Below are positions 1 to 9,456 of a DNA stretch of 64,000 bases, one piece after another. The notes under the pieces were generated by a model that was given only the letters and a program-made list of their open reading frames with translations, searched no databases and was not told the origin of the DNA. Both the position numbers and the translations under genes were made by a program. The DNA lies in assembly GCA_937898415.1 (NCBI GenBank), contig CALDLA010000010.1, positions 6,268 to 70,267 of the forward strand, read 5' to 3'. How positions within the stretch are numbered: position 1 is the stretch's first letter; each line of letters starts with the position of its first letter. This stretch comes from an uncultured Prevotellaceae bacterium. Its GTDB lineage: Bacteria; Bacteroidota; Bacteroidia; Bacteroidales; Bacteroidaceae.

Positions 1-461
1 TGGGCGACTGGATTGAGGTGGACGGCACCATGGGAAAAGTGACCAGTATCAGCTATACGTCAACGGTCGTTGAGTCGCTGGCAGGCGAGATCATCACTTT
101 CCAGAACTCACAGTTGTTCACCAAGAACTACAAGAACCTGACCAAGAATCACGGCTACGTGCTGGCCGTTGTACCGTTCGGCGTAGCCTATGGCTCAAAT
201 CTGAAAAAGGTAACGGAGGTGGTCGAGGAAGCTGTCAACAACTTGCATCACCAGTGGATGGATCCCGAGAAGCGCATAAAAGCCGTGGTCAGCCAGATGA
301 ATGATTCCAGCATTGACTTCAAGCTGTTTGTATGGGCCGATGCGCCCAAGAAGTCGTATGTCATCAGTGACGTCCTGAAATGTGTCTATGACACCCTGAC
401 GGCCAATGGCATCGAGATTCCGTTCCCGCAACGCGACATACACATTATTAATAATTCTTAA
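1..461 (+). CDS. MscS-family mechanosensitive channel, C-terminal part
   Basis: Frame 3 is open from the window edge to the TAA at 459-461; the 5' part lies outside. The visible 152 residues begin with GDWIEVDG, typical of the beta-domain that follows the pore helix of MscS proteins, and continue with the FQNSQLFTKNYKNL segment and the soluble C-terminal alpha/beta domain. MscS channels release solutes from the cytoplasm under hypo-osmotic stress. The ATG at 30-32 is internal, so this is a 3' fragment and not a small gene. The family call is firm; the subtype cannot be set without the membrane part. Confidence 0.82.
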   Translation, partial: GDWIEVDGTMGKVTSISYTSTVVESLAGEIITFQNSQLFTKNYKNLTKNHGYVLAVVPFGVAYGSNLKKVTEVVEEAVNNLHHQWMDPEKRIKAVVSQMNDSSIDFKLFVWADAPKKSYVISDVLKCVYDTLTANGIEIPFPQRDIHIINNS

Positions 462-488
462 TTATTAGTTACTTATAACAAAAAATTG

Positions 489-496
489 TATCTTTG
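489..496 (+). promoter_or_regulatory. -7 element TATCTTTG of kdsA
   Basis: A perfect Bacteroidota -7 box (TAnnTTTG) lies only 9 nt before the ATG at 506, so the transcript should be nearly leaderless. It also rules out an in-frame TTG at 494 as the start, because that TTG lies inside the promoter. Confidence 0.75.
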
Positions 497-505
497 CACT
501 TTGAT

Positions 506-1264
506 ATGAAAAATATAAAACTGATAGCCGGTCCCTGTGTGATTGAATCTGCCGAACTGCTTGACACCGTAGCCCAGGAGTTAGTGCGGATCAATGGTGC
601 ATTGGGTACAGACATCATCTTCAAAGCATCCTTTGACAAAGCCAACCGGACTTCCATCCACTCATTCAGGGGTCCTGGATTGGAACGGGGGTTACAAATG
701 TTGAGCGATGTCAAGTCGAAATACGGCCTGCGGCTGTTGACCGACATCCACGAGAGCTGGCAAGCAGCACCCGTCGGCCAAGTATGCGATGTCATTCAAA
801 TACCGGCATTTCTCTGCAGACAGACGGATTTGCTCGTAGCTGCTGCCAAGACGGGAAGGACGGTGAACATCAAGAAAGCACAGTTCCTGAGTGGAGCCGA
901 CATGAAGTACCCCGTAGAAAAGGCCCGCGAGGCGGGTGCAACCGACGTCTGGCTGACGGAACGCGGCAACATGATGGGCTATAACAATCTGGTCGTGGAC
1001 TTCCGTAACATCCCGGATATGCTGGAACTGGTGCCGACAGTCATCATGGACTGTACCCACTCCGTGCAACGTCCAGGCGGCAGTAACGGCAAGACGGGCG
1101 GCGACCGCCGCTTCGTGCCCCAAATGGCACTGGCAGCCAAGGCCTTCGGAGCCACAGGATGGTTCTTCGAAGTCCACCCCGACCCCGACAACGGAAAAAG
1201 CGATGCAGCCAACATGCTGGAGCTTAATAAATTAGAAGCATTGATTAAAGAAATAATCGCATAA
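506..1264 (+). CDS. kdsA: 3-deoxy-8-phosphooctulonate synthase (KDO-8-P synthase)
   Basis: Condenses phosphoenolpyruvate with arabinose 5-phosphate to KDO-8-phosphate for the lipopolysaccharide inner core; cytoplasmic. The 252-residue protein has the family blocks GPCVIES, FDKANRTSIHSFRGPG, QIPAFLCRQTDLL, THSVQRPGG and a C-terminal HPDPDNGKSDA. Cys11 in GPC matches the metal ligand of the metal-dependent (Aquifex-like) class, so this is probably a metalloenzyme; the class is an inference from that residue. The ATG at 506 is preferred to the TTG at 494, which lies in the -7 box. The next gene, kdsD, starts 5 bp after the stop and makes the arabinose 5-phosphate substrate. Confidence 0.96.
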   Translation: MKNIKLIAGPCVIESAELLDTVAQELVRINGALGTDIIFKASFDKANRTSIHSFRGPGLERGLQMLSDVKSKYGLRLLTDIHESWQAAPVGQVCDVIQIPAFLCRQTDLLVAAAKTGRTVNIKKAQFLSGADMKYPVEKAREAGATDVWLTERGNMMGYNNLVVDFRNIPDMLELVPTVIMDCTHSVQRPGGSNGKTGGDRRFVPQMALAAKAFGATGWFFEVHPDPDNGKSDAANMLELNKLEALIKEIIA

Positions 1265-1269
1265 CAGAT

Positions 1270-2217
1270 ATGACGGTCAGAGAGTACGGCATACAATGTA
1301 TCAAGGACGAGGCAGAAGCCCTGCTGGAGCTGATACCCATGATGGACGAGCAGTTTGACCGCGCTGTCGAACTGATGTACAGGTGTCACGGAAAGATTAT
1401 TGTCACTGGCGTCGGAAAGAGCGGTCATGTGGGTGCCAAGATAGCAGCCACTCTCTCGTCGACGGGTACGCCCTCGTTCTTCATCAACCCGCTGGACGTG
1501 TTCCATGGTGACCTGGGCGTGATGACCAGCGACGACGTGGTGCTAGCCATCTCCAACTCAGGACAAACGGACGAACTGCTCAGGTTCATTCCGCTGGTAT
1601 TACAGATGGAGATTCCCATCGTTGCCATGAGCGGCAACCCCGAATCGCTGTTAGCCAAATATGCCGACTGCCACCTGAACGTCAGCGTACGCCATGAGGC
1701 CGACCCCATGGACCTGGCTCCTACCAGCAGTTCCATTGCCCAGATGGCCATGGGTGACGCACTGGCCGTAGCCCTCATCAAGAAGCGCAACTTCAAGCCT
1801 CAAGACTTTGCTCAATTCCATCCCGGCGGCGAACTGGGTAAACGCCTGCTGACAACCGCTCAGGACGTGATGCGGACGGTGGACATGCCCATCATCTCGC
1901 CCGAGATGCATCTGGGCGAAGCCATCATCCACGTCAGCAAGGGAAAGCTCGGACTGGGCATTGCCGAGGTGGATGGTAAGGTCGTCGGTCTTATCACCGA
2001 TGGCGATATCCGCAGGGCGATGGAAAAGTGGAAGGCAGAGTTCTTCAATCGTACCGTTGCCGACATCATGACTGTCACGCCCAAGACCGTCCATCCGCAG
2101 ATGAAGATCTCAGAGATTCAGCGAATCATGAACAAGTTTAAAATCCATAGCGTATTAGTGGTTGACAACTCCCACAAACTGCTTGGCGTGGTAGACCACT
2201 ACTCATGCATGATATAA
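1270..2217 (+). CDS. kdsD: Arabinose-5-phosphate isomerase (KpsF/GutQ family)
   Basis: Interconverts ribulose 5-phosphate and arabinose 5-phosphate, the first committed step of KDO synthesis. The 315 residues show an N-terminal SIS sugar-isomerase domain (VTGVGKSGHVGAKIAATLSS, then the ISNSGQTDELL phosphate-binding loop) and two C-terminal CBS domains from about residue 200 (VMRTVDMPIISPEM..., IMTVTPKTVHPQM...). Length is normal. It follows kdsA by 5 bp and precedes the regulator at 2233 by 15 bp, so the KDO genes and the regulator are probably co-transcribed. Confidence 0.95.
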   Translation: MTVREYGIQCIKDEAEALLELIPMMDEQFDRAVELMYRCHGKIIVTGVGKSGHVGAKIAATLSSTGTPSFFINPLDVFHGDLGVMTSDDVVLAISNSGQTDELLRFIPLVLQMEIPIVAMSGNPESLLAKYADCHLNVSVRHEADPMDLAPTSSSIAQMAMGDALAVALIKKRNFKPQDFAQFHPGGELGKRLLTTAQDVMRTVDMPIISPEMHLGEAIIHVSKGKLGLGIAEVDGKVVGLITDGDIRRAMEKWKAEFFNRTVADIMTVTPKTVHPQMKISEIQRIMNKFKIHSVLVVDNSHKLLGVVDHYSCMI

Positions 2218-2232
2218 TAATAAGGAAGAAGG

Positions 2233-5200
2233 ATGAACATGAGGAAAATCAGACTATTAACCCTGCTGTTGCTGGCACTGCCCATTACAGCTGCTGCCAT
2301 ATACTTGTTCAAAACGCTTGATGCCAATGACGGTTTGACAAGTAGTCAGATAAATTGTATACTCAAAGACGGACGAGGCTACGTCTGGTTTGGAACCCCC
2401 GCCGGACTCTACCGCTTTGACGGCCACACTTTCAAAAATTTCCAGTGTGACTCACAGGACGGTTCCTCCCTACCCGACAGCTATATCAACAGCATACAGG
2501 AGGCTCTCGACGGTACACTCTGGATCAGCACAGCCGCCGGCTACTGCATCTATCACCCGCAGAGCGAGTCGTTCGAACGCGACATGAAGCAGACGTTCTC
2601 TCGGATGGGTATCGAAACCATCCCCTCCATTGTTTATATTGACAAGCACAAGAACGTATGGGGAGCCATCCCCAACAAGGGTGTGCTCTGTTACAACATG
2701 CAGCAGCAGACCCTCCTTGAGTTTGGCTATACCAACGATGCCCGCGGTGTACCGCAGGGTAACATCTGCTCAATCAGCGAGTGTCGTGACGGAGCACTCA
2801 TTGTCTACGAAGACGGACGCATTGCCTGCTGCGACGTCATGCACCAGCAGCACACCGTTTGGAAGACCAACGAGATAGCCAACCGCGACCTTCGTCACAC
2901 CAACACGCTGAAAGCCTTTGCCGACCAGATGGACAACATCTGGCTGTACGGTCAGGGAACCCTTTTTGTCTACAACAAGAGTTCCAATGAGTGGGACACG
3001 AACATCGGCGACAAACTCGGTCTGACGGGTATCGGCGTCGACAACTCCGTTAACGGCATGGGCGGCGACCGCAATGGTAATATTTGGATAGGTACTGACC
3101 GCGCCGGTCTCATCAGGATGAATGTCAACACCCGCGAGATGGAACCAGCCGAGACCAAGAACATGAATACCGGTCAACTGAGCACCGGACAGCTGAGGGT
3201 ACAGAGCATCTACGTCGATGATACTGACTTGCTGTGGGTGGGAACCGAGAAATCGGGTGTCGCCTATTATGGCAAGAATATCTACCGTTTCTACTCTACC
3301 CAGATGGGCGATGTCACGGCCATGGCACAGGATGCGTCGGGCAACGTATGGTACGGTACCAACAACCAGGGTGTTGTCGGTTATCAAGGTCCGATGGCCA
3401 GCTACAAAATCTCGGCTATGCAGTTTACCAAGGACGGAAGTCTGTGGGTTGGTTCACGACAGAATGGTTTGACGCGCATTAAGGATGGTGCCTCAACCAT
3501 CTACTCAGCCAACCTGGACGGCAAGAGCACCCTGATTGACGACCATGTCCATGCACTCTGTACCGACCGTGTAGGTAATCTCTGGATAGCCACGAGCGGT
3601 GGTCTGCAGGTATTCAATCCCAAGATGAATACCTTCTCCAGCTACACCCGCGAGAACGGTAAGCTGACAACCAACACCATCACCTCTCTCTTCTACACCA
3701 AGAACAACAAGATTCTGGTGGGCACCAATGAGGGACTGCTGATTCTGGACCTCTCGTCAACCGAGATGACCCACCTGACTGGTAACACCTCCAACCTCAA
3801 ATCGTTTACCAACAACTATATCACCCAGGTCTATGAAGACTCTCGAGGCTTGATATGGATTGGTACGCGTGAAGGACTGAACGTCCTGAACATGGAGAAC
3901 GACGACCTGAACTACCTGACCGAGAAGCAGGGATTGTGCAACAACAACATCTGCGGCATTACCGAAGACTTGAAGCACAACATGTGGATAACCACCAGCA
4001 ACGGCATTAGCCGCGTGGTGGTACAGCCCAATGCCGATGACGGTTCCATTGGCTACGGACTGTACAATTACGACATGTCAGACGGACTGCTCAGTAATGA
4101 GTTCAATCCTGGCGCCATCCTTGCCAAGAATGACGGCGACGTACTCTTTGGCGGCGTCTATGGCATCAACTGGACGCGTCACGACATTGGCGATGACACG
4201 GAGTCGCTGCCCCGCGTCATGCTGACCCAGCTCTTCATCGGCGAAGAGGAAATACAGATAGGACACGTCTACGACAACAACGTTGTGCTGACGCAGGCCC
4301 TCAACGAGACCAACCGCATTGAGTTGAACAACAACCAGAACACCATTACCATCAAGTTTGCAGCAGGTAACTACAACCAGAGTGAACGCCTGCAGTTCAT
4401 GTACTGGATGGAGGGACTTGACCAGGACTGGCGCAACGGTGATGCCATCAAACACGGAGTGACACTACAAGACCTGGGCAGTGGCACCTACAAGCTGCAC
4501 GTCAAGGCAGTCAGTGCCGACGGTGCGGTCAGCAACCAGGAGCGCATCCTTGAAATCACCGTCCGTCAGCCGTGGTATTTCTCGTGGTGGATGTTCGTTG
4601 CCTATGCAGCTGTCATCATCCTTGTATTGTACATCTGGAAAATCGGTATTGCACAAGTCAAGGCCATCAAGCGCAAGAAGGAGGCTGTCATCAGGGAACT
4701 GAAACTGCAACGCGAGGAAATCAAGTCGGCCAGCGATGACCTACGCCAGCCGATGGCCCGCATGACCTCCATCATCGGCAACCTGTCAGAGAAGGAGACA
4801 TCGCTCGAGGAGCGCGAACAGCTGAACGCCCTGCACTCGCAGATGCTGCAGATTATCACCCGTGTGTCGGATATGCAGACCTCATTGGAGCATCCGGAGG
4901 AACGGGCCAAGAACAACGTGAACAACCGTTACGAGCTGAACTCGAAGGGAGAGCTGGCACTACCGGAAAGCAGCGAGGAACTGACCTCCGAGGTTTACCA
5001 GCAACGGCGCAACGACTCGCCGACGAGCAGTTTCGTGGTTTTCTTCATCGACGACAACGAAGAGTTCCTAAAGTTTGCCAAGTCGCGGCTTTACAACGTC
5101 TACGACCTGCATATCTACAACAACACCCGCAAGGCGGCAGAAGACCTGAAGAGCATCAATGCCGATATCGTCATCTGTAAGCAGGAGATGTCGGGCATGA

Positions 5201-6003
5201 CGGGTAGCGAGCTGTGCAACTTGCTGAAGATGAATGCTGTGACGCAGAAGATCAAGTTCGTGCTGACGACCGACACCACCCTGACGCCGCAAGACATGAA
5301 GAGCATGAACATCACCCTGGCAGCCGACGACTATCTGGCCAAGCCGTTCAACCTTCAGGAGGCCGTCATGCGCTTCAACACGCTGTTGGGACTCGGTCCT
5401 GTTGCCGTTGACACCAATCTGATTGAGGGTGCCGAGACCCGGCGCCTGGAGAGTCTCAATGCCAGTATGACTACTGCATCGGAGAGCATCGGCTATGCCG
5501 AACCGATTCAGGAGGCAACCATTGACAATGGCAAGGACGACGACGAGATGACGATTGTTGACACGAATATCCAGAACAAGAATACGCCCTTACGACAGGG
5601 AGGCTCACTGGCCAACATCATTACCGACGAGGTGTCAGAAAACCTGATGGGAGACTTCTCGATGGTCGATGCTATGGACCAGCAGCTGGTCAAGAACATC
5701 GAGCAGTACGTACTGCAGAACATGAGTCGCGGCCAGATTAACCTCGAGGAGATGGCCAACGCCATGGGCATGGGCCGCGTACCGTTCTTCCACAAGGTCA
5801 GGGCACTCACGAACAAGACGCCCGCCGAGCTGGTGCGCGACCTGCGATTGAAACACTCCTGCATCCTGCTGAAGCGTACGAATATCAACATGAGCGAGCT
5901 GGCTACGAACGTGGGATTCCTGACCGCCGAGAACTTCATCAAGGTGTTCAAGGAGAAGTTTGGCCTGTCGCCCCTGGAGTATAGACTGAAACACAGAAAA
6001 TGA
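2233..6003 (+). CDS. Degenerate hybrid two-component regulator (propeller sensor, Y_Y_Y, pseudo-kinase, pseudo-receiver, AraC HTH)
   Basis: The 1256-residue protein has an N-terminal signal/anchor, two-component-propeller repeats to about residue 660 (many xxxWIGTxxGL blades), a Y_Y_Y domain, a membrane helix near 781-803 (WYFSWWMFVAYAAVIILVLY), a short helical stretch, a receiver-like domain at about 935-1055 and an AraC-type HTH at about 1150-1256. The phosphorelay is broken. The usual SHELRTP motif reads SDDLRQP with Asp835 replacing the phospho-histidine; no ATPase domain lies between it and the receiver; and the receiver phospho-acceptor position is Lys983 (DIVICKQEM). The acidic pocket (Asp940, Asp941) and Lys1037 remain. 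This suggests phosphorylation-independent signalling from a periplasmic ligand to DNA. Its ligand is unknown; there are no SusC/SusD genes nearby. The stop overlaps the next gene (ATGA). Confidence 0.88.
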   Translation: MNMRKIRLLTLLLLALPITAAAIYLFKTLDANDGLTSSQINCILKDGRGYVWFGTPAGLYRFDGHTFKNFQCDSQDGSSLPDSYINSIQEALDGTLWISTAAGYCIYHPQSESFERDMKQTFSRMGIETIPSIVYIDKHKNVWGAIPNKGVLCYNMQQQTLLEFGYTNDARGVPQGNICSISECRDGALIVYEDGRIACCDVMHQQHTVWKTNEIANRDLRHTNTLKAFADQMDNIWLYGQGTLFVYNKSSNEWDTNIGDKLGLTGIGVDNSVNGMGGDRNGNIWIGTDRAGLIRMNVNTREMEPAETKNMNTGQLSTGQLRVQSIYVDDTDLLWVGTEKSGVAYYGKNIYRFYSTQMGDVTAMAQDASGNVWYGTNNQGVVGYQGPMASYKISAMQFTKDGSLWVGSRQNGLTRIKDGASTIYSANLDGKSTLIDDHVHALCTDRVGNLWIATSGGLQVFNPKMNTFSSYTRENGKLTTNTITSLFYTKNNKILVGTNEGLLILDLSSTEMTHLTGNTSNLKSFTNNYITQVYEDSRGLIWIGTREGLNVLNMENDDLNYLTEKQGLCNNNICGITEDLKHNMWITTSNGISRVVVQPNADDGSIGYGLYNYDMSDGLLSNEFNPGAILAKNDGDVLFGGVYGINWTRHDIGDDTESLPRVMLTQLFIGEEEIQIGHVYDNNVVLTQALNETNRIELNNNQNTITIKFAAGNYNQSERLQFMYWMEGLDQDWRNGDAIKHGVTLQDLGSGTYKLHVKAVSADGAVSNQERILEITVRQPWYFSWWMFVAYAAVIILVLYIWKIGIAQVKAIKRKKEAVIRELKLQREEIKSASDDLRQPMARMTSIIGNLSEKETSLEEREQLNALHSQMLQIITRVSDMQTSLEHPEERAKNNVNNRYELNSKGELALPESSEELTSEVYQQRRNDSPTSSFVVFFIDDNEEFLKFAKSRLYNVYDLHIYNNTRKAAEDLKSINADIVICKQEMSGMTGSELCNLLKMNAVTQKIKFVLTTDTTLTPQDMKSMNITLAADDYLAKPFNLQEAVMRFNTLLGLGPVAVDTNLIEGAETRRLESLNASMTTASESIGYAEPIQEATIDNGKDDDEMTIVDTNIQNKNTPLRQGGSLANIITDEVSENLMGDFSMVDAMDQQLVKNIEQYVLQNMSRGQINLEEMANAMGMGRVPFFHKVRALTNKTPAELVRDLRLKHSCILLKRTNINMSELATNVGFLTAENFIKVFKEKFGLSPLEYRLKHRK

Positions 6004-7244
6004 GAACGCTTTTTCTTCTACTATCATCATTGTTATTCACCCAAGTAGGGGCACAAACCAGTGACAGCATCTTCCGCTGTCAGATGGAAGACTACGGCAT
6101 CCGCTTCACCGAAGGCAACCAAGTGACGCTGCTGATGAGCGGACAAGAGAAGTTCGACGATATGTTCGCACATATCCGACAAGCCAAGCAGAGTGTTCAT
6201 CTGGAGTATTTCAACTTTCGCAACGACTCCATCGCCTCCTTGCTTTTCGACATCCTGCGCGAGAAACGGCGCGAGGGGGTCGAGGTGAGGGCACTGTTCG
6301 ACGGCTTCGGCAACGACTCCAACAACCAACCCCTGAAAAAGCACCACCTGCAGTCACTCCGCAACGACAGCATCGATATCTATGAATACGATCCCATCCG
6401 CTTTCCTTGGGTCACCCACATCTGGCCCCGCGACCACCGCAAGATTGTGGTCATCGACGGACGGATAGCCTATACAGGCGGCATGAATGTGGCCGACTAT
6501 TATATACATGGAACGGAACAGGTGGGCTCATGGCGCGACATGCACTGCCGCATTGAGGGACCTGCCGTCGGCGAACTGCAGTACATTTTCTGCCGTATCT
6601 GGCAGGAAGTCACGGGCGAGAACATCGTGTCCAAGAAGTACTTCAGGGCGCAGCCCGCAGGCGACAAGACGGTGGGCATCGTCAACCGCGAACCGGGAGC
6701 CGTCTATTCGTCTGACGGCTACACCTTGGGAAAGTCTGACGCCATGCGCCAGCTCTACATCCGGGCTATTGACTCGGCCCAGGACTCGCTGAAGCTGGTC
6801 AATCCCTACTTCACGCTCATTCCGTCCGTGAAGAAAGCGCTGAAGCGCGCCATCAAACGGGGCGTCAACGTGCAGATTATGGTGTCAGCCAAGAGCGATG
6901 TCCCGCTGACGCCTGACTGCGTGTTCCGCAATGCTTATAAGATGAAGAAATGCGGGGCTGAGGTCTGGCTCTACGAACCGGGCTTCCATCACTCCAAAAT
7001 CCTGATGGTCGACGGTCGTTACTGCACCGTAGGCTCAGCCAATCTTGATGCCCGCAGCATGCGTTATGACTACGAGGAGAACGCTGTCATCATCAATCCC
7101 GTAACGACGAAGCAGTTGGAAGACATGTTCAACCGCGACAAGCACGATAGCTTCTATTTAGACAAAGAGTCGTGGAACAATTTCCGCACGCCCTGGACGA
7201 AGTTCCGTGGATGGTTCGGCTCGCTGTTCCGCCCCTGGCTATAG
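6000..7244 (+). CDS. Phospholipase D / cardiolipin synthase-like protein with signal peptide
   Basis: A 414-residue PLD-superfamily enzyme with two HKD motifs: His146-x-Lys148-x4-Asp153 (HRKIVVID) and His331-x-Lys333-x4-Asp338 (HSKILMVD), each followed by the usual GG/GS-x-N. Members with this layout are cardiolipin synthases or phosphatidyl-transferring PLDs. Instead of the two N-terminal membrane helices of ClsA it starts with a cleavable-looking signal peptide (LFLLLSSLLFTQVGAQ), so it is predicted to be periplasmic. Start and upstream stop overlap as ATGA, implying translational coupling with the regulator. It converges with the TPR gene, overlapping it by 6 bp. Synthase versus hydrolase cannot be decided from sequence. 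Confidence 0.85.
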   Translation: MRTLFLLLSSLLFTQVGAQTSDSIFRCQMEDYGIRFTEGNQVTLLMSGQEKFDDMFAHIRQAKQSVHLEYFNFRNDSIASLLFDILREKRREGVEVRALFDGFGNDSNNQPLKKHHLQSLRNDSIDIYEYDPIRFPWVTHIWPRDHRKIVVIDGRIAYTGGMNVADYYIHGTEQVGSWRDMHCRIEGPAVGELQYIFCRIWQEVTGENIVSKKYFRAQPAGDKTVGIVNREPGAVYSSDGYTLGKSDAMRQLYIRAIDSAQDSLKLVNPYFTLIPSVKKALKRAIKRGVNVQIMVSAKSDVPLTPDCVFRNAYKMKKCGAEVWLYEPGFHHSKILMVDGRYCTVGSANLDARSMRYDYEENAVIINPVTTKQLEDMFNRDKHDSFYLDKESWNNFRTPWTKFRGWFGSLFRPWL

Positions 7245-9446
7245 CAGTTCGCCTGCCATCAGCCTGATTTCCACGTCCCCTACCCCATGGGCCTTTATCA
7301 TGTCGTAATCACTGCCGAAGAACTCACCTTCGGCATCAAACTTGATGCCGTCCTGCTTGGCATATCTGCGGAACAGACTGACGGCACCCGCCACATCGCC
7401 GCTGAACCAGTGATAATAGGCCGCATTCAGCAGGTCGTCAGGCTCCGGGTTTTCGCCACCTAACAGATCCTCATAGATACGTCCTGCCTGCTCATACTTC
7501 CCGGCACCCACCAGTGCCCACGCCAACACTCGGCTGAAGTTGGCGTTATCAGGAGCCTCGTAGTTCAGTTTGAACAGTATCTTGAGTGCTTCTTCATACT
7601 GCTGCATATTGGTCAGGCACACAGCCGCATTCAGTTGGTAGTTCTGATGGTCGGGATGCTTATCCAACAGTTTGTTGTAGTACTTCAGCGACTGCGCATA
7701 GTCACCCTCACCAAAGAGCGTCCTGGCATAGCCGCTCCAAGCCCGCTCGTTGTCGGGTTCCAGTTCCACTACCCGCGAGAAGCACTCCCGGGCAGTCAGT
7801 CCGGCATTCTCAGCATCGTGCGTCCGCATCAGCAGACTGCCGTTCATCAGATAGAACTGGGCGTCGCGCTGTTCCTCACGATAGTTCTGCAACATCAGCT
7901 TCGCTGCCCCATACTGGCGGTGCTTGATGAAGAACGACACCAGCTCGCCGAATTTCGACTCAAGTCGCGTGTTCTGGAATAGCGGATTGGCCATGAACAG
8001 GTAGCGTAAACTGCCGTCCCTGAGCGGACTGAAGGGATTGACAAACTCACCCCGCATCGGATAGACCCTGAAGAATCGGTACAGGTCCTGCAGGTAAGAA
8101 CGGCGCAGAAAGGCCGGTGACGCGAGTTCCTCGGTCGTCATTTCCCCTGCACCGGCCAGCGTGGCTTCGCCCCGGTCGAGCATCGTCATCAAGCTCTCGG
8201 GCAACTGTCTGACCGTTGACTCAAAGGCAATGGCAAACGAGTATTTGTCGCTGTCGCAGAAAGGACCGTGAGACAGCATGGCATCCAGGAACTTCTTCCC
8301 GCGTACATTATTTATTATAGATGATACGGCCGGATGCTGAGGGTAATAGGGCACAAACCAGTTGGCCACCTTGTTGAAGAACGGGAACCGCTTCATCTGC
8401 GAGAATCCGCCAAAGTAGATGTCAGACCCCTGCTTCTGCATGTCAATCATCTTCCTGACGTTTGCCTCCAGTTTTTCCATCCGCTGCTCCGAGAGTTCCG
8501 GATGCAGCACGTCGTCCATCGGGTCTTCGTCCACCTCCTCTATCCCGTTGCGGGTTATCCTTATGTTATTGTTCTTCAGGAGTTCCGGCATGATCTCGTC
8601 CTGAATCTTGCGCGTGTCCTTCTCAGCCTGCATACAGTAGATAAGCTGCATCTGCAGTTCGGCCAATTCGTTGTAGCAGCGCTCGTCGGCCGTCACCTGC
8701 CTCACGGTGTCACGCAGTTCCGTGTACAGCGTGCAGACCTCGTTGTTCAGGCAGAACGCCCACCCTATCAAGGCCCGTTGGCGTACATGCTCATGGGTGG
8801 TCTTACGGTACACGTTGATCAGCAGCCTGAACTTGTTCGCATCCCAGAAGTTCATCGTCGTCAAGGTGATGGCACTCACTAACAACTGTTGGTCGGTCGA
8901 GTCTATCGTAGGCGTCAGCAGCATCTCCTCGAAAGCCTCCGTCACGCTGTCAGTCCACAGCCGCGTAGTCCAGATGTAGTCAAACAGCGAAGCCATCAGC
9001 CGTTCATGCTGCTCATAGACCGTCTGCTGCCGCTGGCGGCGTACGTGTTCGGGTTCCAGTTCCAGCAGGGCCACGTCCGTGACAAAGCCCTCCAGTTCCT
9101 GTCTGATGACGTCAGGCGACCAGTGCTGACGACAGGAGCGCGCCGTATTGTAGATGTTCATGACATAGCCGCTGTTACGGAGGTAATAGCGCATATAGAC
9201 ATTCGTCGCCAGCACATACATCCGGCGCAGCAGCTGGTCGTACAACTGTCCGCGCTGCGTGTCCTGGAATCCCTTCTGCCAGTAGCTGACCATCAGCTCG
9301 TAGTCAGCCTTCAGTTCCTGAAGTTGTTCCATGAACTGCGGCTGCTGGTACGTATAGAGATAGTTCTCCAACAGTCCGATAGCCTTTCCCAACTGCCGGT
9401 TCAGCACGGTCTTGACGACGGTATGCAACGCTTCATTGTAAACCAT
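7239..9446 (-). CDS. Large tetratricopeptide-repeat protein, function unknown
   Basis: A 735-residue soluble-looking protein with no signal peptide. The N-terminal 480 residues are helical and not recognised. From about residue 530 there are clear TPR units (CFSRVVELEPDNERAWSGYARTLFGEGDYAQSL..., the next with LDKHPDHQNYQLNAAVCLTNMQQYEEAL...), so it probably acts as a scaffold. It lies 10 bp after the stop of the lipoprotein gene at 9457-10374, forming a two-gene unit. A 265-residue ORF on the opposite strand near 8889-9686 is a shadow: its residue composition is poor and it crosses both genes. Confidence 0.75.
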   Translation of the reverse strand: MVYNEALHTVVKTVLNRQLGKAIGLLENYLYTYQQPQFMEQLQELKADYELMVSYWQKGFQDTQRGQLYDQLLRRMYVLATNVYMRYYLRNSGYVMNIYNTARSCRQHWSPDVIRQELEGFVTDVALLELEPEHVRRQRQQTVYEQHERLMASLFDYIWTTRLWTDSVTEAFEEMLLTPTIDSTDQQLLVSAITLTTMNFWDANKFRLLINVYRKTTHEHVRQRALIGWAFCLNNEVCTLYTELRDTVRQVTADERCYNELAELQMQLIYCMQAEKDTRKIQDEIMPELLKNNNIRITRNGIEEVDEDPMDDVLHPELSEQRMEKLEANVRKMIDMQKQGSDIYFGGFSQMKRFPFFNKVANWFVPYYPQHPAVSSIINNVRGKKFLDAMLSHGPFCDSDKYSFAIAFESTVRQLPESLMTMLDRGEATLAGAGEMTTEELASPAFLRRSYLQDLYRFFRVYPMRGEFVNPFSPLRDGSLRYLFMANPLFQNTRLESKFGELVSFFIKHRQYGAAKLMLQNYREEQRDAQFYLMNGSLLMRTHDAENAGLTARECFSRVVELEPDNERAWSGYARTLFGEGDYAQSLKYYNKLLDKHPDHQNYQLNAAVCLTNMQQYEEALKILFKLNYEAPDNANFSRVLAWALVGAGKYEQAGRIYEDLLGGENPEPDDLLNAAYYHWFSGDVAGAVSLFRRYAKQDGIKFDAEGEFFGSDYDMIKAHGVGDVEIRLMAGELL

Positions 9447-9456
9447 AGTCCTGTCG

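Noticed and set aside
469..795. Minus-strand ORFs opposite kdsA, kdsD and other core genes
   Set aside because: They are antisense frames of clearly conserved genes and have no promoter or domain.
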